64,000 nt of DNA from Pseudomonas huaxiensis (GTDB lineage: Bacteria; Pseudomonadota; Gammaproteobacteria; Pseudomonadales; Pseudomonadaceae), in contig NZ_QKVL01000011.1 in NCBI RefSeq assembly GCF_003231275.1, positions 1-64,000 on the forward strand. Direction: 5' to 3'. Numbering within the stretch: the first letter of the stretch is position 1; each line of letters starts with the position of its first letter. Positions 1 through 8,688 of the stretch are shown in pieces. Made by a program: the position numbers and the translations under genes. Below the pieces are notes generated by a model. It saw only the letters and a program-made list of their open reading frames with translations. It made no database searches and was not told the DNA's origin.

Positions 1-507
1 GGTGCCGGGGCCGGCGGATTTGCTGGCAATCGAGGCGACGATTTCGGCGTAGTGAACCTTGGCCACGCGGGACACGGCCGCGACCATCGGAATCGTCGCC
101 TGGCCGCCACAAGTGACCATATTGACGTTGAGCTGGTCGAGGTTCTGCTCCAGGTTCACCACCGGCACGCAGTACGGACCGATGGCGGCCGGGGTCAGGT
201 CAATCAGGCGGATGCCGGGTTTGATCGAGCGCAGGAAGGCGTCGTTCTTGACGTGGGCGCCGGCGCTGGTGGCATCGAAGACAAAATCGATATCGGCGAA
301 TTCAGGCATACGCGTCAGGCCTTCGACACCCTCGTGGGTGATGGCGACACCCATCCGCGCGGCCCGCGCCAGACCATCGGACGCCGGGTCGATGCCGACC
401 ATCGCGGCCATCTCCAAATGCTGGCCATGGCGCAGGATCTTGATCATCAGGTCGGTGCCGATATTGCCGGAACCGATGATGGCGACTTTCAGTTTGCGTT
501 GACTCAT
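1..507 (-). CDS. mhpF: acetaldehyde dehydrogenase (acylating), 3' part outside window
   Basis: Converts acetaldehyde, NAD+ and CoA to acetyl-CoA, the last step of meta-cleavage pathways, normally in a complex with 4-hydroxy-2-oxovalerate aldolase. The visible 169 residues begin [19 protein letters not shown], a Rossmann nucleotide-binding start, and carry the catalytic cysteine at about residue 133 in [11 protein letters not shown], as in the BphJ/DmpF/MhpF family. The start codon overlaps the stop of the upstream CoA-ligase gene (ATGA), so the two are translationally coupled. The gene runs off the left edge; the partner aldolase is expected just outside. The family is certain. The exact symbol is by analogy with the mhp/bph pathways. 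Confidence 0.93.
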   Translation of the reverse strand, partial: MSQRKLKVAIIGSGNIGTDLMIKILRHGQHLEMAAMVGIDPASDGLARAARMGVAITHEGVEGLTRMPEFADIDFVFDATSAGAHVKNDAFLRSIKPGIRLIDLTPAAIGPYCVPVVNLEQNLDQLNVNMVTCGGQATIPMVAAVSRVAKVHYAEIVASIASKSAGPGT

Positions 508-2363
508 ACCGCTTCTCCGTAGACTTCGGCGAGCAGGATCACGTCCTGACCGAGGGTGTCGGCGTACAGGCGCTGGACCGCGTCGGCGCGCAGCGTCAGG
601 GCGGCGCGCTGGTTGATGTAGCCTTTGTCGGTGATTTCGCCGTCATTCAGGCTCGGCGGGGTGTCGAGGATCATCAGCCGCACCGCATGCTGCGATGACG
701 CCGGGAAGTCACGGGCCAGAGCCTTCAAGCCGGCGCACAGGGCCAGGCGCACTTCCGCTTGCAGCGCCAGTTGCGCGCCGCTCATGGACTCGCCAGCCTT
801 GCCCAGCAGTTCACGCAGGGCCGGGGTCGGGTAGACCAGCGCACCGATCACGTCGCGGTCGTGGCCGCAGATCACGCAGTCGCTGGCATAGGGCACCAGG
901 GCGCTGACCAGCCGCGGGCGCAACGTGCCCACCGACACCCAAGTGCCGCTGCTGAGTTTGAAGTCCTCAGTGACCCGGCCATCGAACAGAATCCCCAGCT
1001 CGGGTCGCTGCGGGTCCACCAGCCGGCCGGCATCGCCGATGCGGTAGAAGCCCAGTTCATCGAACGCCGCCGCGGTGCTCTGCTCGTCGTTGAGATAACG
1101 CGGGAACACCGACGGGCCGCGTACACGCATTTCCAGCTTGTCGCCACTGGGCACGAAGCGGATCTGCGTGCCCGGCACCGGCAGGCCGATATTGCCGGCC
1201 TTGTCCAACTGGAAATGTACGCTGGTGACCACCGGCGACGTTTCGGTCGAGCCCCATTCGGTGGCGAAGAACAGCGGCGCCTCGCGCACTTCGGCGGCGC
1301 GGGCCACCAGCCGTTGCCAGGAGCTTTGCGGCAACGCGGCGGCGGCGTAGAACAACAGTTCCAGGCGGCCGAACAAGGCGCGGGCCAGTTCTTCGTCACG
1401 CTCCAGGTACGGCAACAGCGACTCGTAACCGCGCGGCACGTTGAAGAACAGCGTCGGCTTGACCGACTTGATGTTCTCCACCGTGCGGTCGATCTGTCCC
1501 GGCAGTGGCCGGCCATCGTCGATGTACAGGGTGCCGCCGTTGCGCAGCACCAGGTTGAAGTTGTGGTTGGCGCCAAACACGTGACTCCACGGCAGCCAGT
1601 CCAGCACCACCACGTCAATCCGCTCGATGAAGGGCCAGCACTGAGCGATGGCCTGCTGGTTGGCGCAGAGCATGCCGTGGGTGTTGATCACCGCCTTCGG
1701 CGAGCCGGTGGAACCGGAGGTCAGCAGGTAGCGCGCCGGGGTGTCGCCGCTCAGGCGGGCAAAGGCGTCCATCACCGCCGGGCTTTCCGGTTTGTAGAGC
1801 AATGGCAGTGCCAGCCCGTCGGGGATTTCCTGGGCGTTGCGCGCCGCCACCACCGGGCAGCGTGGCGCGACCAGCTCGATGGCGCGGCAGAAGGCATCGC
1901 CGTCGTTGACGAAGATCAGCGCCGGGTCCAGCACCTCGATGATCGCCTTGAGCTTGGCGCAACCGCTACCGGTGTTGCGGGCATAGGCCACCGATACGGT
2001 GGACACCGGAATGCCCACGTGCATGGCCGCCAGGGTCAGCAGCGCCTGGTCGATATCGTTTTCAGAGAGCATCAGCACCGGGCGCCCAGGCGCGGTGTCC
2101 AGCTCCAGCAGGCCCTGGGCCAGAGCGCCGACACGCTGGCGCACTTCACGGTAGCTCAGGGTGAACCAGCCACCGTTGCGGCGTTCCGCCAGGTAAGCGC
2201 GGTCGGGGGTCTGATGCGCCCAATGCTCCAGCCATTCGCCGATGCAGCGCGCATAAGGTTGCAGGGGTTCGGCCGAGCCGAGGATGAAACTGCCGTCCGC
2301 GCCGGGCTCATAGAGCACGCGCGCCGGCGCCAACCGCGTCGGGTCGTTGAAGATGTCGTACAT
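504..2363 (-). CDS. feruloyl-CoA synthase-like AMP-forming acyl-CoA ligase
   Basis: A 619-residue ANL-superfamily enzyme expected to activate an aromatic or arylpropenoic carboxylate with ATP and CoA. The P-loop-like AMP motif [13 protein letters not shown] lies near residue 215, [12 protein letters not shown] (adenine site) near 370 and [11 protein letters not shown] near 443. Length and overall look fit feruloyl-CoA synthases (about 600-620 residues) rather than short benzoate-CoA ligases. It sits between the hydratase and acetaldehyde dehydrogenase genes of a ring-cleavage operon, which suggests that the substrate or an intermediate carries a carboxylate side chain. A ligase is unusual within an otherwise BphB/MhpC-type pathway. 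The family is firm; the substrate is not known. Confidence 0.85.
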   Translation of the reverse strand: MYDIFNDPTRLAPARVLYEPGADGSFILGSAEPLQPYARCIGEWLEHWAHQTPDRAYLAERRNGGWFTLSYREVRQRVGALAQGLLELDTAPGRPVLMLSENDIDQALLTLAAMHVGIPVSTVSVAYARNTGSGCAKLKAIIEVLDPALIFVNDGDAFCRAIELVAPRCPVVAARNAQEIPDGLALPLLYKPESPAVMDAFARLSGDTPARYLLTSGSTGSPKAVINTHGMLCANQQAIAQCWPFIERIDVVVLDWLPWSHVFGANHNFNLVLRNGGTLYIDDGRPLPGQIDRTVENIKSVKPTLFFNVPRGYESLLPYLERDEELARALFGRLELLFYAAAALPQSSWQRLVARAAEVREAPLFFATEWGSTETSPVVTSVHFQLDKAGNIGLPVPGTQIRFVPSGDKLEMRVRGPSVFPRYLNDEQSTAAAFDELGFYRIGDAGRLVDPQRPELGILFDGRVTEDFKLSSGTWVSVGTLRPRLVSALVPYASDCVICGHDRDVIGALVYPTPALRELLGKAGESMSGAQLALQAEVRLALCAGLKALARDFPASSQHAVRLMILDTPPSLNDGEITDKGYINQRAALTLRADAVQRLYADTLGQDVILLAEVYGEAV

Positions 2364-2470
2364 GGCACGCCCTCATGAGTTCGGCGGGTCAGGTGCCCAC
2401 CGCTCACTGATTTATTGTTGTGACGTTCGCCAGCCTGGTGGCCGGCCTTGAAGGTGTTGGCTCGTTCGTT

Positions 2471-3253
2471 TCAGGCGAAGTGGCAGCTCACCTCGCCAAG
2501 CCGGGTAAGGCGCAGGCGCAGGCTGTCGCCGGACCGGACCTGGACCATCGGCCCAAGCGCACCGGACAGCAGCACATCACCGGCCTGCAACGGACGCCCG
2601 GCCTCGGCCATGGTCCGCGCCAGCCACAGGCAGGCGTCCAGCGGGTTGCCCATGCAAGCCGCGCCAACGCCGATGGCCGCCTGTGCGCCGTTTTTCTCCA
2701 GCAGCATGCCTTCCAGCGCGAGGTCGAGCCCGGCCAGGCTCACCGGGGTCTTGCCCAGCACATAAAGACCGGAGGAGGCGTTGTCGGCGACGGTGTCGAC
2801 CAGGGTGATTTTCCAGTCTTCGATCGCCGAATCGACGATCTCCAGCGCCGGCAACACATGGTCCACAGCGCGCAGCAGCTCGGCCAGGGTGGTGTCGGCG
2901 TGCGGCAGGTCACGTCCGAGGACAAAGGCAATCTCGCCTTCGGCCTTGGGCTGGATCAGCCGCGTGCTGTCGATGGCCGCGCCGTCGAGGACTTCCATGT
3001 CGGCGAAGAGCATGCCGAAATCCGGTTGATCGACACCCAGTTGTTGCTGCACCGCCAGCGAGGTGAGGCCGATCTTGCGCCCGCTCAGGCGCCGGCCGGC
3101 GGCCAGGGCGGCCTGGGTATTGAGTTCCTGGATGGCATAGGCGTCGGCCAGGCTGTTGATGTCGAAACGCTCGGAAATGCGCCCGCACGGGGTGCGGGTC
3201 TGCCGGGCGCGGGCCAGTGCTTCGGCGGCCGGGTGCAGGGAAGGATGAGTCAT
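2471..3253 (-). CDS. mhpD: 2-oxopent-4-enoate (2-hydroxypentadienoate) hydratase
   Basis: A 260-residue member of the MhpD/BphH/DmpE hydratase family, which adds water to 2-hydroxypenta-2,4-dienoate to give 4-hydroxy-2-oxovalerate. Characteristic stretches are GRKIGLTSLAVQQQLGVDQPD near residues 60-80, the acidic metal-site stretch PKAEGEIAFVLG near 105 and EIVDSAIEDW near 145. It lies just downstream of the nitronate-monooxygenase-like gene with a 27-base gap. With the hydrolase upstream and acetaldehyde dehydrogenase downstream it completes the lower meta pathway apart from the aldolase. The fumarylacetoacetate-hydrolase fold also holds decarboxylases (DmpH), but the operon context favours hydratase. 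Confidence 0.88.
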   Translation of the reverse strand: MTHPSLHPAAEALARARQTRTPCGRISERFDINSLADAYAIQELNTQAALAAGRRLSGRKIGLTSLAVQQQLGVDQPDFGMLFADMEVLDGAAIDSTRLIQPKAEGEIAFVLGRDLPHADTTLAELLRAVDHVLPALEIVDSAIEDWKITLVDTVADNASSGLYVLGKTPVSLAGLDLALEGMLLEKNGAQAAIGVGAACMGNPLDACLWLARTMAEAGRPLQAGDVLLSGALGPMVQVRSGDSLRLRLTRLGEVSCHFA

Positions 3254-3280
3254 CGTGTTTCTCCTGAAGGCAAGTTCGGC

Positions 3281-4252
3281 TTACAACGCGCGAGCGCGGC
3301 TTTCCTGGTAACCCTGGTGCAGTTCATCCACCAGTTCAGCGACGCTGTAGTGGCGGCTGATTTGCCCGACCCCCTGCCCCGCCGACCACACGTGCTTCCA
3401 GGCCTTGTTGGCGCTGGCGATGTTGCCGGAGAAGTCAATGCTGGCGCGGGTTTCGGTGGCCGGGTCGATACCGGCCTGCTCCAGCGACGGACGCATCCAG
3501 TTGGCCAACACGCCACTGACCGCCTTGGTGGTGACCACGTCATCCAGCGAGCAATCCACCAGCATGTCGCGGTAGGCGTCTTCCACCAGGCTTTCCGCAG
3601 CCGCCACCAGGCGCGTGCCGACCAGCGAGAAGTCGCAGCCGAGCACTTGTGCGGCGTGGATGTCGCGACCGTTGGAGATAGCCCCGGCCAGGCCCAGCGG
3701 ACCGTTCCAGAACTGCCGCACCTCGCCTGCGAAGGCGAACGGGTTGTAGTTACCGGTGTGGCCGCCGGCGCCGTTGCAGACCAGCACCAGACCATCGACG
3801 CCAGCGTCCACCGCCTTGCGCGCCAGGGCCGGGCTGATCACATCGGCAATCACCACGCCGCCGTAGGCGTGCACGACATCGAGCACGCGCTTGGGACTGC
3901 CGAGTGCGGTGGAGACAATTGGCGGCTGGTAGCGTTTGACCAGTTCCAGCTCGGCGTCGAAACGGTCGTAGGTGCTGTGCACGATCATGTTCAGCATCCA
4001 TGGCGCGCGGGCCTCGCCGCGCTGGCTGGCGGCCTCGCGCTCGGCGACTATCTCGCCGAGCCACTGGTCCAGTTGCTCGACGGTGCGGGCGTTGGGCGCC
4101 GGGAAGCTGCCGATGATCCCGGCCTGGCAGCAAGCCGAGACCAGCTTCGGCCCGGAAACCAGGAACATCGGCGCGGCCAGCACGGGCAGGTTGAGGCCGG
4201 CGACCAGGTCCAGCAGGTGTTGTTGCGGTGCACTAAGGCTTCTGTTGCTCAT
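3281..4252 (-). CDS. nitronate monooxygenase / 2-nitropropane dioxygenase-like FMN enzyme
   Basis: The family uses FMN and O2 to oxidise nitronates; related members are enoyl-ACP reductases or enzymes of unknown role. The 323-residue protein starts MSNRSLSAPQQ (start at 4252 chosen for the GAGAGA eight bases upstream; an in-frame upstream extension looks non-coding). It shows the TIM-barrel FMN features LNLPVLAAPMFLVSG near residue 20, VCNGAGGHTG near 165 and GAISNGRDIHAAQVLGCDF near 195. Sitting inside a ring-dihydroxylation operon, it may act on a nitro or unsaturated intermediate, but this is inference. The flanking SDR and hydratase genes are close enough to be co-transcribed. Confidence 0.8.
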   Translation of the reverse strand: MSNRSLSAPQQHLLDLVAGLNLPVLAAPMFLVSGPKLVSACCQAGIIGSFPAPNARTVEQLDQWLGEIVAEREAASQRGEARAPWMLNMIVHSTYDRFDAELELVKRYQPPIVSTALGSPKRVLDVVHAYGGVVIADVISPALARKAVDAGVDGLVLVCNGAGGHTGNYNPFAFAGEVRQFWNGPLGLAGAISNGRDIHAAQVLGCDFSLVGTRLVAAAESLVEDAYRDMLVDCSLDDVVTTKAVSGVLANWMRPSLEQAGIDPATETRASIDFSGNIASANKAWKHVWSAGQGVGQISRHYSVAELVDELHQGYQESRARAL

Positions 4253-4295
4253 CACGCATCTCTCTTGTTTATTTTGTAGAGCACGCTGGCTTGGT

Positions 4296-5108
4296 TCAGG
4301 TCTTGCGATGCTTCGCCGCCCCGCTGCTACGGATTTCCCAGCCGCCATCGCTGTGGATGATGTTGGCGGTGGTCAGCCCGGCGTTCTCCCGCGAGGCCAG
4401 CAGCACGTAGTGGCCGGCGTGGTCCTCGGGTTCGGCGATACGCTGCAGCGGCACCGCCTGGGCGGCGCCGGCTTCGAAGCCGGGAATCTGGTTCAGCGGC
4501 ACGCTGCGGCTGTTCAGGCCTTCCAGGCTCTTCATCGGCGTGTTGGTGGCGCCGGGGGCGACACCGTTGACGCGGATGTCCGGCGCCAGCTCGTAGGCCA
4601 ACTGGCGGATCATCCCCACCAGGGCATGCTTGGCGGTGACGTAGAGAATGCCACCTCCGCCGGCATAAAAGGCGCTGTTGGACAGGGTGAAAATCATGCT
4701 GCCGCGGGTTTCGCGCAGCGCTTCGGTCGCCGCCTGGGCACCGAGCAGGTAACCCTGGACATTGATCGAGAACAGCTTTTGGAATGCGCCTTCGAAATCT
4801 TCCGGGGCGATGCGGTCGAGCCGGGTGAAATAGTCGAATACCGCGGCGTTGCCGACAAAGGTGTCGAGCTTGCCGAAGGCTTCCAGCGTTGCCGCCACGG
4901 CGCGCTGGTTGTCCTGCCAACGCGAGACATCGCCTTGCACGGTGATCACCGCGTCGCCCAGCTCGGCGGCGAGCGCCGCCAATTGCGCGGCGTCACGGCC
5001 CATGACCGCGACCTTCGCCCCTTCGGCGACATAGCGCCGCACGATGGCGCTACCGATGCCGCCAGTGCCGCCGGTGACCAGTGCGACCTGGTTGTTTAGC
5101 CAACCCAT
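4296..5108 (-). CDS. SDR, cis-dihydrodiol dehydrogenase-like (BphB/HcaB type)
   Basis: Likely oxidises the cis-dihydrodiol made by the Rieske dioxygenase of this operon to the catechol with NAD+. The 270-residue protein has the glycine-rich motif TGGTGGIG at residues 13-20, an NAAVFDY motif near 90 that resembles the NAGIWDY of BphB-type enzymes, and the YVTAK catalytic pair near 155-159. The long C-terminal tail after HSDGGWEIR is also typical of dihydrodiol dehydrogenases. It lies between the dioxygenase beta-subunit gene and the nitronate-monooxygenase-like gene. The 150-base gap upstream contains a REP pair, so it may also have its own transcript level. Family certain; substrate inferred from context. 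Confidence 0.85.
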   Translation of the reverse strand: MGWLNNQVALVTGGTGGIGSAIVRRYVAEGAKVAVMGRDAAQLAALAAELGDAVITVQGDVSRWQDNQRAVAATLEAFGKLDTFVGNAAVFDYFTRLDRIAPEDFEGAFQKLFSINVQGYLLGAQAATEALRETRGSMIFTLSNSAFYAGGGGILYVTAKHALVGMIRQLAYELAPDIRVNGVAPGATNTPMKSLEGLNSRSVPLNQIPGFEAGAAQAVPLQRIAEPEDHAGHYVLLASRENAGLTTANIIHSDGGWEIRSSGAAKHRKT

Positions 5109-5148
5109 GTTTCACTCCTCAAAGATGCCGCTGAACCTGATGCAAACC

Positions 5149-5237
5149 CTGTGGGATCTGGCTTGCCAGCGATGGAGCCAGTCCTGACACAGTTGTTGTT
5201 CCTGATGGCCTCATCGCTGGCAAGCCAGCTCCCACAG
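5149..5237. repeat. REP inverted pair inside the aromatic operon
   Basis: Two 26-base arms (5149-5174 and 5212-5237) form an inverted pair with one mismatch; the core is TGGGAGCTGGCTTGCCAGCG. The same element occurs at 10393-10465 and 59316-59386. It sits between the SDR gene and the dioxygenase beta-subunit gene, where a transcript stem-loop could affect mRNA stability. Confidence 0.85.
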
Positions 5238-5258
5238 GTGGGGTACTGTCTGTCCGGG

Positions 5259-5780
5259 TTACAAAAAGGTATTGATGTTCTTGCACAGCAACATCGCATT
5301 GGGGATCAGGATCTTGCGCTTGAGCAGCTTCAGCCCGTCCGCCTCGACCCGCAGTACATCCTCGCGGCGACCGGTGATCTGCGACTGCTCATCCAGCCCG
5401 CGGCTGCGCACGTTGATAAAGCAGGAGTAGGCGCGGTACTCGCCCGGCGCCTCACCGGCATACACCTCGATATTGCTGACCAGGTGGACATTGCGCGTCG
5501 GCGGGTTCTCGGCCCAGGCCGACGGCTGCTTGAAGCGCGACACCCGGCGTTGCAGCTCGCGGATGCCGTCGTCGAAGAAGGCCATGTGTTCCAGGGTGTA
5601 GGGCCCGGACTTGTCCTCGCGACGACGGTTCTCGATGCCGGGCATCCAGTAATGAATCGCCTCGCTGAGGGTCTGCAGCCATTCGTCCCAGCATTCGTTG
5701 TCCAGCAGGCGCGCTTCGCGCAGCAGGAATTGCTCGACGCGGCGCACGTCGTCGAAGGTCAACTGTTGTTCCAGTGTCAT
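5259..5780 (-). CDS. aromatic ring-hydroxylating dioxygenase, beta subunit
   Basis: The small subunit of the Rieske dioxygenase, forming the alpha3beta3 oxygenase with the product of the gene immediately upstream. The 173-residue protein has the SnoaL/NTF2-like fold signature of this family: the N-terminal helix TFDDVRRVEQFLLREARLLD, then WLQTLSEAIHYWMP, and ARFEADG-like basic strands near residues 130-150 (EDVLRVEADGLKLLKRKILI). It ends NAMLLCKNINTFL, typical of BphA2/HcaF-type subunits. The gene starts 13 bases after the alpha-subunit stop. Structural role is certain; no catalytic residues are expected here. Confidence 0.92.
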   Translation of the reverse strand: MTLEQQLTFDDVRRVEQFLLREARLLDNECWDEWLQTLSEAIHYWMPGIENRRREDKSGPYTLEHMAFFDDGIRELQRRVSRFKQPSAWAENPPTRNVHLVSNIEVYAGEAPGEYRAYSCFINVRSRGLDEQSQITGRREDVLRVEADGLKLLKRKILIPNAMLLCKNINTFL

Positions 5781-5792
5781 GCGGACTTCTCC

Positions 5793-7142
5793 TCAGCGCA
5801 TCTTGCCGTTGCGGTCCGGGACATCCGCCCAGGTCGGCGCTTGCAGCAGGTCTTTCCAGCGCTGGTAGAACGCCCGCGCATTGCATTCGTTGAGCTGGCC
5901 CTTGAACACGTTGCCCGGCAGCTCGCTGTTGTCGATCCGGCTGTCCATGCCCAGGCCGACGTACAGGTCCTGGTAACGGGTGACTACGCCGCGCGCGGTC
6001 TTGGTGCAGTACTCCCAGTTCTCGCCGTCGTCCATCTCGAACACGCCGGTGGGCGAGAAGGTCATCATCGCGCCGCGGCGCCATTTGTCCTTGATGTCCT
6101 GCGGGGCGTTCTTGTTGACGATCACCCAGGTGAACAGCTCGATCTTGTGCGGCCCGCGCGGCTGCCAGATACGCACGGTGTTCTGCCCCGGCAGGAAGGA
6201 GAAGTTGGGGAACACGGTGAACGAGGAAATCGCCCCGATCAGCTTCGAGCGGAATTCGCCCAGGCGCTCGGCGACCTTGGGCCGCAACACGTGCAGGTAT
6301 TTGTTGATATCGCGCTCGCCGAGGGTCGCGGCGTTGCCCACCACGTCGGTGGCGAACTCGTAGCCGTGGCCGTTCCAGTTGACCGAGTAGGACTCCGGCA
6401 ATTCGCCGACATTGGTCACCGGCCCGCCGAGCATGGCCTTGGCCGCCGAGTCGTGGGTCCAGCCGCCATGAAGGATGTCGCCAACGAAGTTTTCCGCAGC
6501 GATCTTCCAGTTGCAGTCGATGGTGGAACGGATACAGCCGCCGAGGAACTCGCTGCCGCCCTCGTCCATATCGAGCATCACGTCGAGGTACCAGGTCATC
6601 GGCCCGAGGTATTCCTCAAGGGTCGGTGCGTCGGCGGCGAAGGTGGCAAACACCAGACCTTTGTAGGTGCCGACCCGGGCTTCGCGCAGGCCGTGTTTCG
6701 ATTTGTCGAAGTTGCTTTCTTCGTAGCACTTGGATTCGTGCATGCCCATCAGTCGGCCACCGTCGGCGCCGAACGACCAGCCGTGGTAGTTGCAGATAAA
6801 GCCGCGGGCGTTGCCGGCCTCGGCGAAGCAGACCTTGTTGCCGCGGTGCGGGCAGGAATTGAGGAAGACTTTCAGCGAGCCGTCCTTCTGCCGCACCACC
6901 AGCACTTCGTCCTCGCCCATGGAGGTGGTCAGGTAGTCGCCGAATTTCGGCAGTTGCGATTCGTGGGCAACGAACAGCCAGCAGCGGGCGAAGATCTTTT
7001 CCATCTCCTGCTCGTAGATGGCCTGGTCCCAGAACACCTTGCCCGACAGCCGGCCTTCTTCCATGTCGCAGATGCGATCGAGGTTATCCAGGCTCGGGGT
7101 GGATTCGATGGTTCTGAGCGGTATGTATTTATTGTTATCCAT
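5793..7142 (-). CDS. aromatic ring-hydroxylating dioxygenase, alpha subunit (Rieske)
   Basis: Catalytic large subunit (449 residues) that inserts both atoms of O2 into an aromatic ring. The Rieske [2Fe-2S] ligands are seen in CPHRGNKVC near residue 95 and CNYHGWSFGADGG near 115. The mononuclear iron site is in AAENFVGDILHGGWTHDSA near 215-235, which keeps the bridging Asp and both His; the third ligand is probably Asp in the C-terminal half. The sequence groups by eye with biphenyl/phenylpropionate-type rather than benzoate- or phthalate-type oxygenases. The ferredoxin gene lies directly upstream. No ferredoxin reductase gene is in the window, so electrons must come from a reductase encoded elsewhere. 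Confidence 0.95.
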   Translation of the reverse strand: MDNNKYIPLRTIESTPSLDNLDRICDMEEGRLSGKVFWDQAIYEQEMEKIFARCWLFVAHESQLPKFGDYLTTSMGEDEVLVVRQKDGSLKVFLNSCPHRGNKVCFAEAGNARGFICNYHGWSFGADGGRLMGMHESKCYEESNFDKSKHGLREARVGTYKGLVFATFAADAPTLEEYLGPMTWYLDVMLDMDEGGSEFLGGCIRSTIDCNWKIAAENFVGDILHGGWTHDSAAKAMLGGPVTNVGELPESYSVNWNGHGYEFATDVVGNAATLGERDINKYLHVLRPKVAERLGEFRSKLIGAISSFTVFPNFSFLPGQNTVRIWQPRGPHKIELFTWVIVNKNAPQDIKDKWRRGAMMTFSPTGVFEMDDGENWEYCTKTARGVVTRYQDLYVGLGMDSRIDNSELPGNVFKGQLNECNARAFYQRWKDLLQAPTWADVPDRNGKMR

Positions 7143-7183
7143 GGTTCGGACTCACACAGGAATGCGGTGGGACAGCGACGACG

Positions 7184-7537
7184 TCAAACCGGGCTTTCGG
7201 CCGCAGCCAGGGCCTCGTCGGCTTCAAGGGCGACGTCGGCGTACACCTCGCGGTCGGTGACGATGATCTTGTAGGTGCGCAGGTGCCGTTCGCAGGGGAA
7301 GGTCACCGCCTTGCCGCTGGGGATGTGGAACTGGCCCCAGTGCACCGGGCAGGTGATCAGGTCGTCTTCCAGATCGCCCTCGGCCAACGAGGCGGTGGCG
7401 TGGGTGCACATGTCGGTGGTGGCGTAGAAGGTGCCGCCCAGGTTGTAGACGCAGATCGCGTCGCCCTCGGCCTGCTCGACCTTCTTCAGTTCGCCCGGCG
7501 CCAGTTCGTCGCGCTGGCACAGCAATACCCGGCTCAT
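7184..7537 (-). CDS. Rieske-type ferredoxin of the dioxygenase
   Basis: A 117-residue [2Fe-2S] electron carrier delivering electrons to the oxygenase. The cluster ligands are in MCTHATASLAEGDL (Cys-x-His) near residue 43 and ITCPVHWGQFHIPSG (Cys-x2-His) near 62. The size and the run SRVLLCQRDEL at the start match BphA3/HcaC-type ferredoxins. Its start codon overlaps the stop of the extradiol dioxygenase gene by four bases (ATGA). A roughly 40-base gap separates it from the alpha-subunit gene. Confidence 0.93.
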   Translation of the reverse strand: MSRVLLCQRDELAPGELKKVEQAEGDAICVYNLGGTFYATTDMCTHATASLAEGDLEDDLITCPVHWGQFHIPSGKAVTFPCERHLRTYKIIVTDREVYADVALEADEALAAAESPV

Positions 7538-8382
7538 GCCCGGCCCTCCTTTAATTGCACAAAGCCCAGGCCGGTGACCCAGGCCGGCACCGCCTCATAG
7601 GCGACCACTTCGCCCACCGGCTGCTCCAGCGCGGCCATGGCGCAGGCGAAGTTGCGGATTTCCATGGCGCCGTTGCCGGCGCGACGGAGGATCTCTTCGT
7701 CGCTGTAAGCGCACAGGCCTTCCAGATCGCCTTTGACCCCCAGTTCGAGAATTTCGCGGTCGAAGTCTTCGGCGACCTTGCCCATCTCGACGGTACCGAC
7801 CCAGTGGCTGATGCCGCCGCTGCCGATGATCACCACGCGCTCATCGGCGTCGAAGGCTTCCACCGCCGCGCGCAGTTGCCGGCCGAGGTCGGCCGAGCGC
7901 TTCAGCGTGATATACGGATCAACGCCGCAGGCCAGGTACACCGGGATACTCGGCAGGGTCTTGCCCAGCAGTTGCTCGGCGGGCTGCACCACCAACTGGT
8001 GCGGGATCGAGAACGAATGGTCGACGGTGAAACTGCGCGCCACGCTCCAGTCCACACCAGTGGCGTCACCGTGGGCGACGATGTGTTCGGCCAGCGCCTG
8101 GTGGTTGCTCACCACCCGGCGTTGCAGCCCCGGCAGGCGGTCGATCGGGCCGTCGACGTCGCCGGTGCCGATCACGTAGCGCGGCAGGCAGTGGGTGCCG
8201 AACAGAATGTAATGGTCGCAACCGACGATGATCACCGCGGTCGGTTCCAGCTCGGCGAGGCGCCGGGCGCAGTCGGCGTAGGCTTGCCACACCGCCTCGC
8301 GCTGGGCTTCGGGCGGCGCATTGGGCGCCACGAACATGACCGGGTCGTGCGGCATCCAGAAGCCGCCTACTATCTTGCCCAT
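7534..8382 (-). CDS. class III extradiol dioxygenase, catalytic LigB/CarBb-like subunit
   Basis: Opens a catechol-type ring next to the hydroxyls with Fe(II) and O2. The 282-residue protein (start at 8382, MGKIVGGFW, chosen for homology at the N-terminus) keeps the iron-ligand regions of LigB-like enzymes: FWMPHDPVMF near residue 10, IVGCDHYILFGTH near 60, GSGGISHWVG near 190 and GAMEIRNFACAM near 240. The gene is four bases downstream of a small LigA-like gene. The two together match the two-subunit arrangement of protocatechuate 4,5-dioxygenase and of CarBaBb from carbazole degraders. With a C-C hydrolase next door the CarB analogy is the better one. Confidence 0.9.
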   Translation of the reverse strand: MGKIVGGFWMPHDPVMFVAPNAPPEAQREAVWQAYADCARRLAELEPTAVIIVGCDHYILFGTHCLPRYVIGTGDVDGPIDRLPGLQRRVVSNHQALAEHIVAHGDATGVDWSVARSFTVDHSFSIPHQLVVQPAEQLLGKTLPSIPVYLACGVDPYITLKRSADLGRQLRAAVEAFDADERVVIIGSGGISHWVGTVEMGKVAEDFDREILELGVKGDLEGLCAYSDEEILRRAGNGAMEIRNFACAMAALEQPVGEVVAYEAVPAWVTGLGFVQLKEGRA

Positions 8383-8386
8383 CTCA

Positions 8387-8683
8387 TCACCCCTTGAGCG
8401 CGGCGGAGAAACCCGCGCTGAGTTCATCGGTGCAGCCGAGGCGCTGCTTGTAGATCGCCATGTCGCGCTCCACGGAAAGTTCCTGCCAGAAGCCCATGGT
8501 CAGCATCGGGTTGACCCCGGCCGCCTGCAGCCCGGCGACATCGAAGCCGAGGATCATCGCGGCCTCGTCTTCGCTCAGTTCGAAGCGGGCGAGAAAGCCC
8601 GCAGCGTCCTGGCGAAACCGCTCTTTGGCGGCGCGCTCGACGCACAGTTGCCAGAGCACGCGCTCCATTACATTTCGGCTCAT
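8387..8683 (-). CDS. extradiol dioxygenase small subunit (LigA/CarBa-like)
   Basis: A 98-residue all-helical protein beginning MSRNVMERVLWQLC, the structural partner of the LigB-like subunit encoded just downstream. It shows the LigA-family pattern of helices, with FLARFELSEDEAAMILGFD near residues 30-48 and GVNPMLTMGFWQEL near 57-70. In-frame sequence upstream of 8683 lies inside the hydrolase gene and was not used. The start is six bases after the hydrolase stop, implying coupled translation. LigA-like proteins close the active site lid of the catalytic subunit rather than bind iron. Confidence 0.85.
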   Translation of the reverse strand: MSRNVMERVLWQLCVERAAKERFRQDAAGFLARFELSEDEAAMILGFDVAGLQAAGVNPMLTMGFWQELSVERDMAIYKQRLGCTDELSAGFSAALKG

Positions 8684-8688
8684 GGCGC

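Noticed and set aside
2420..7274. Long + strand frames opposite the aromatic operon (619 and 707 codons)
   Set aside because: They cover genes with clear catalytic motifs on the other strand and look like antisense shadows rich in His, Arg and Gly.
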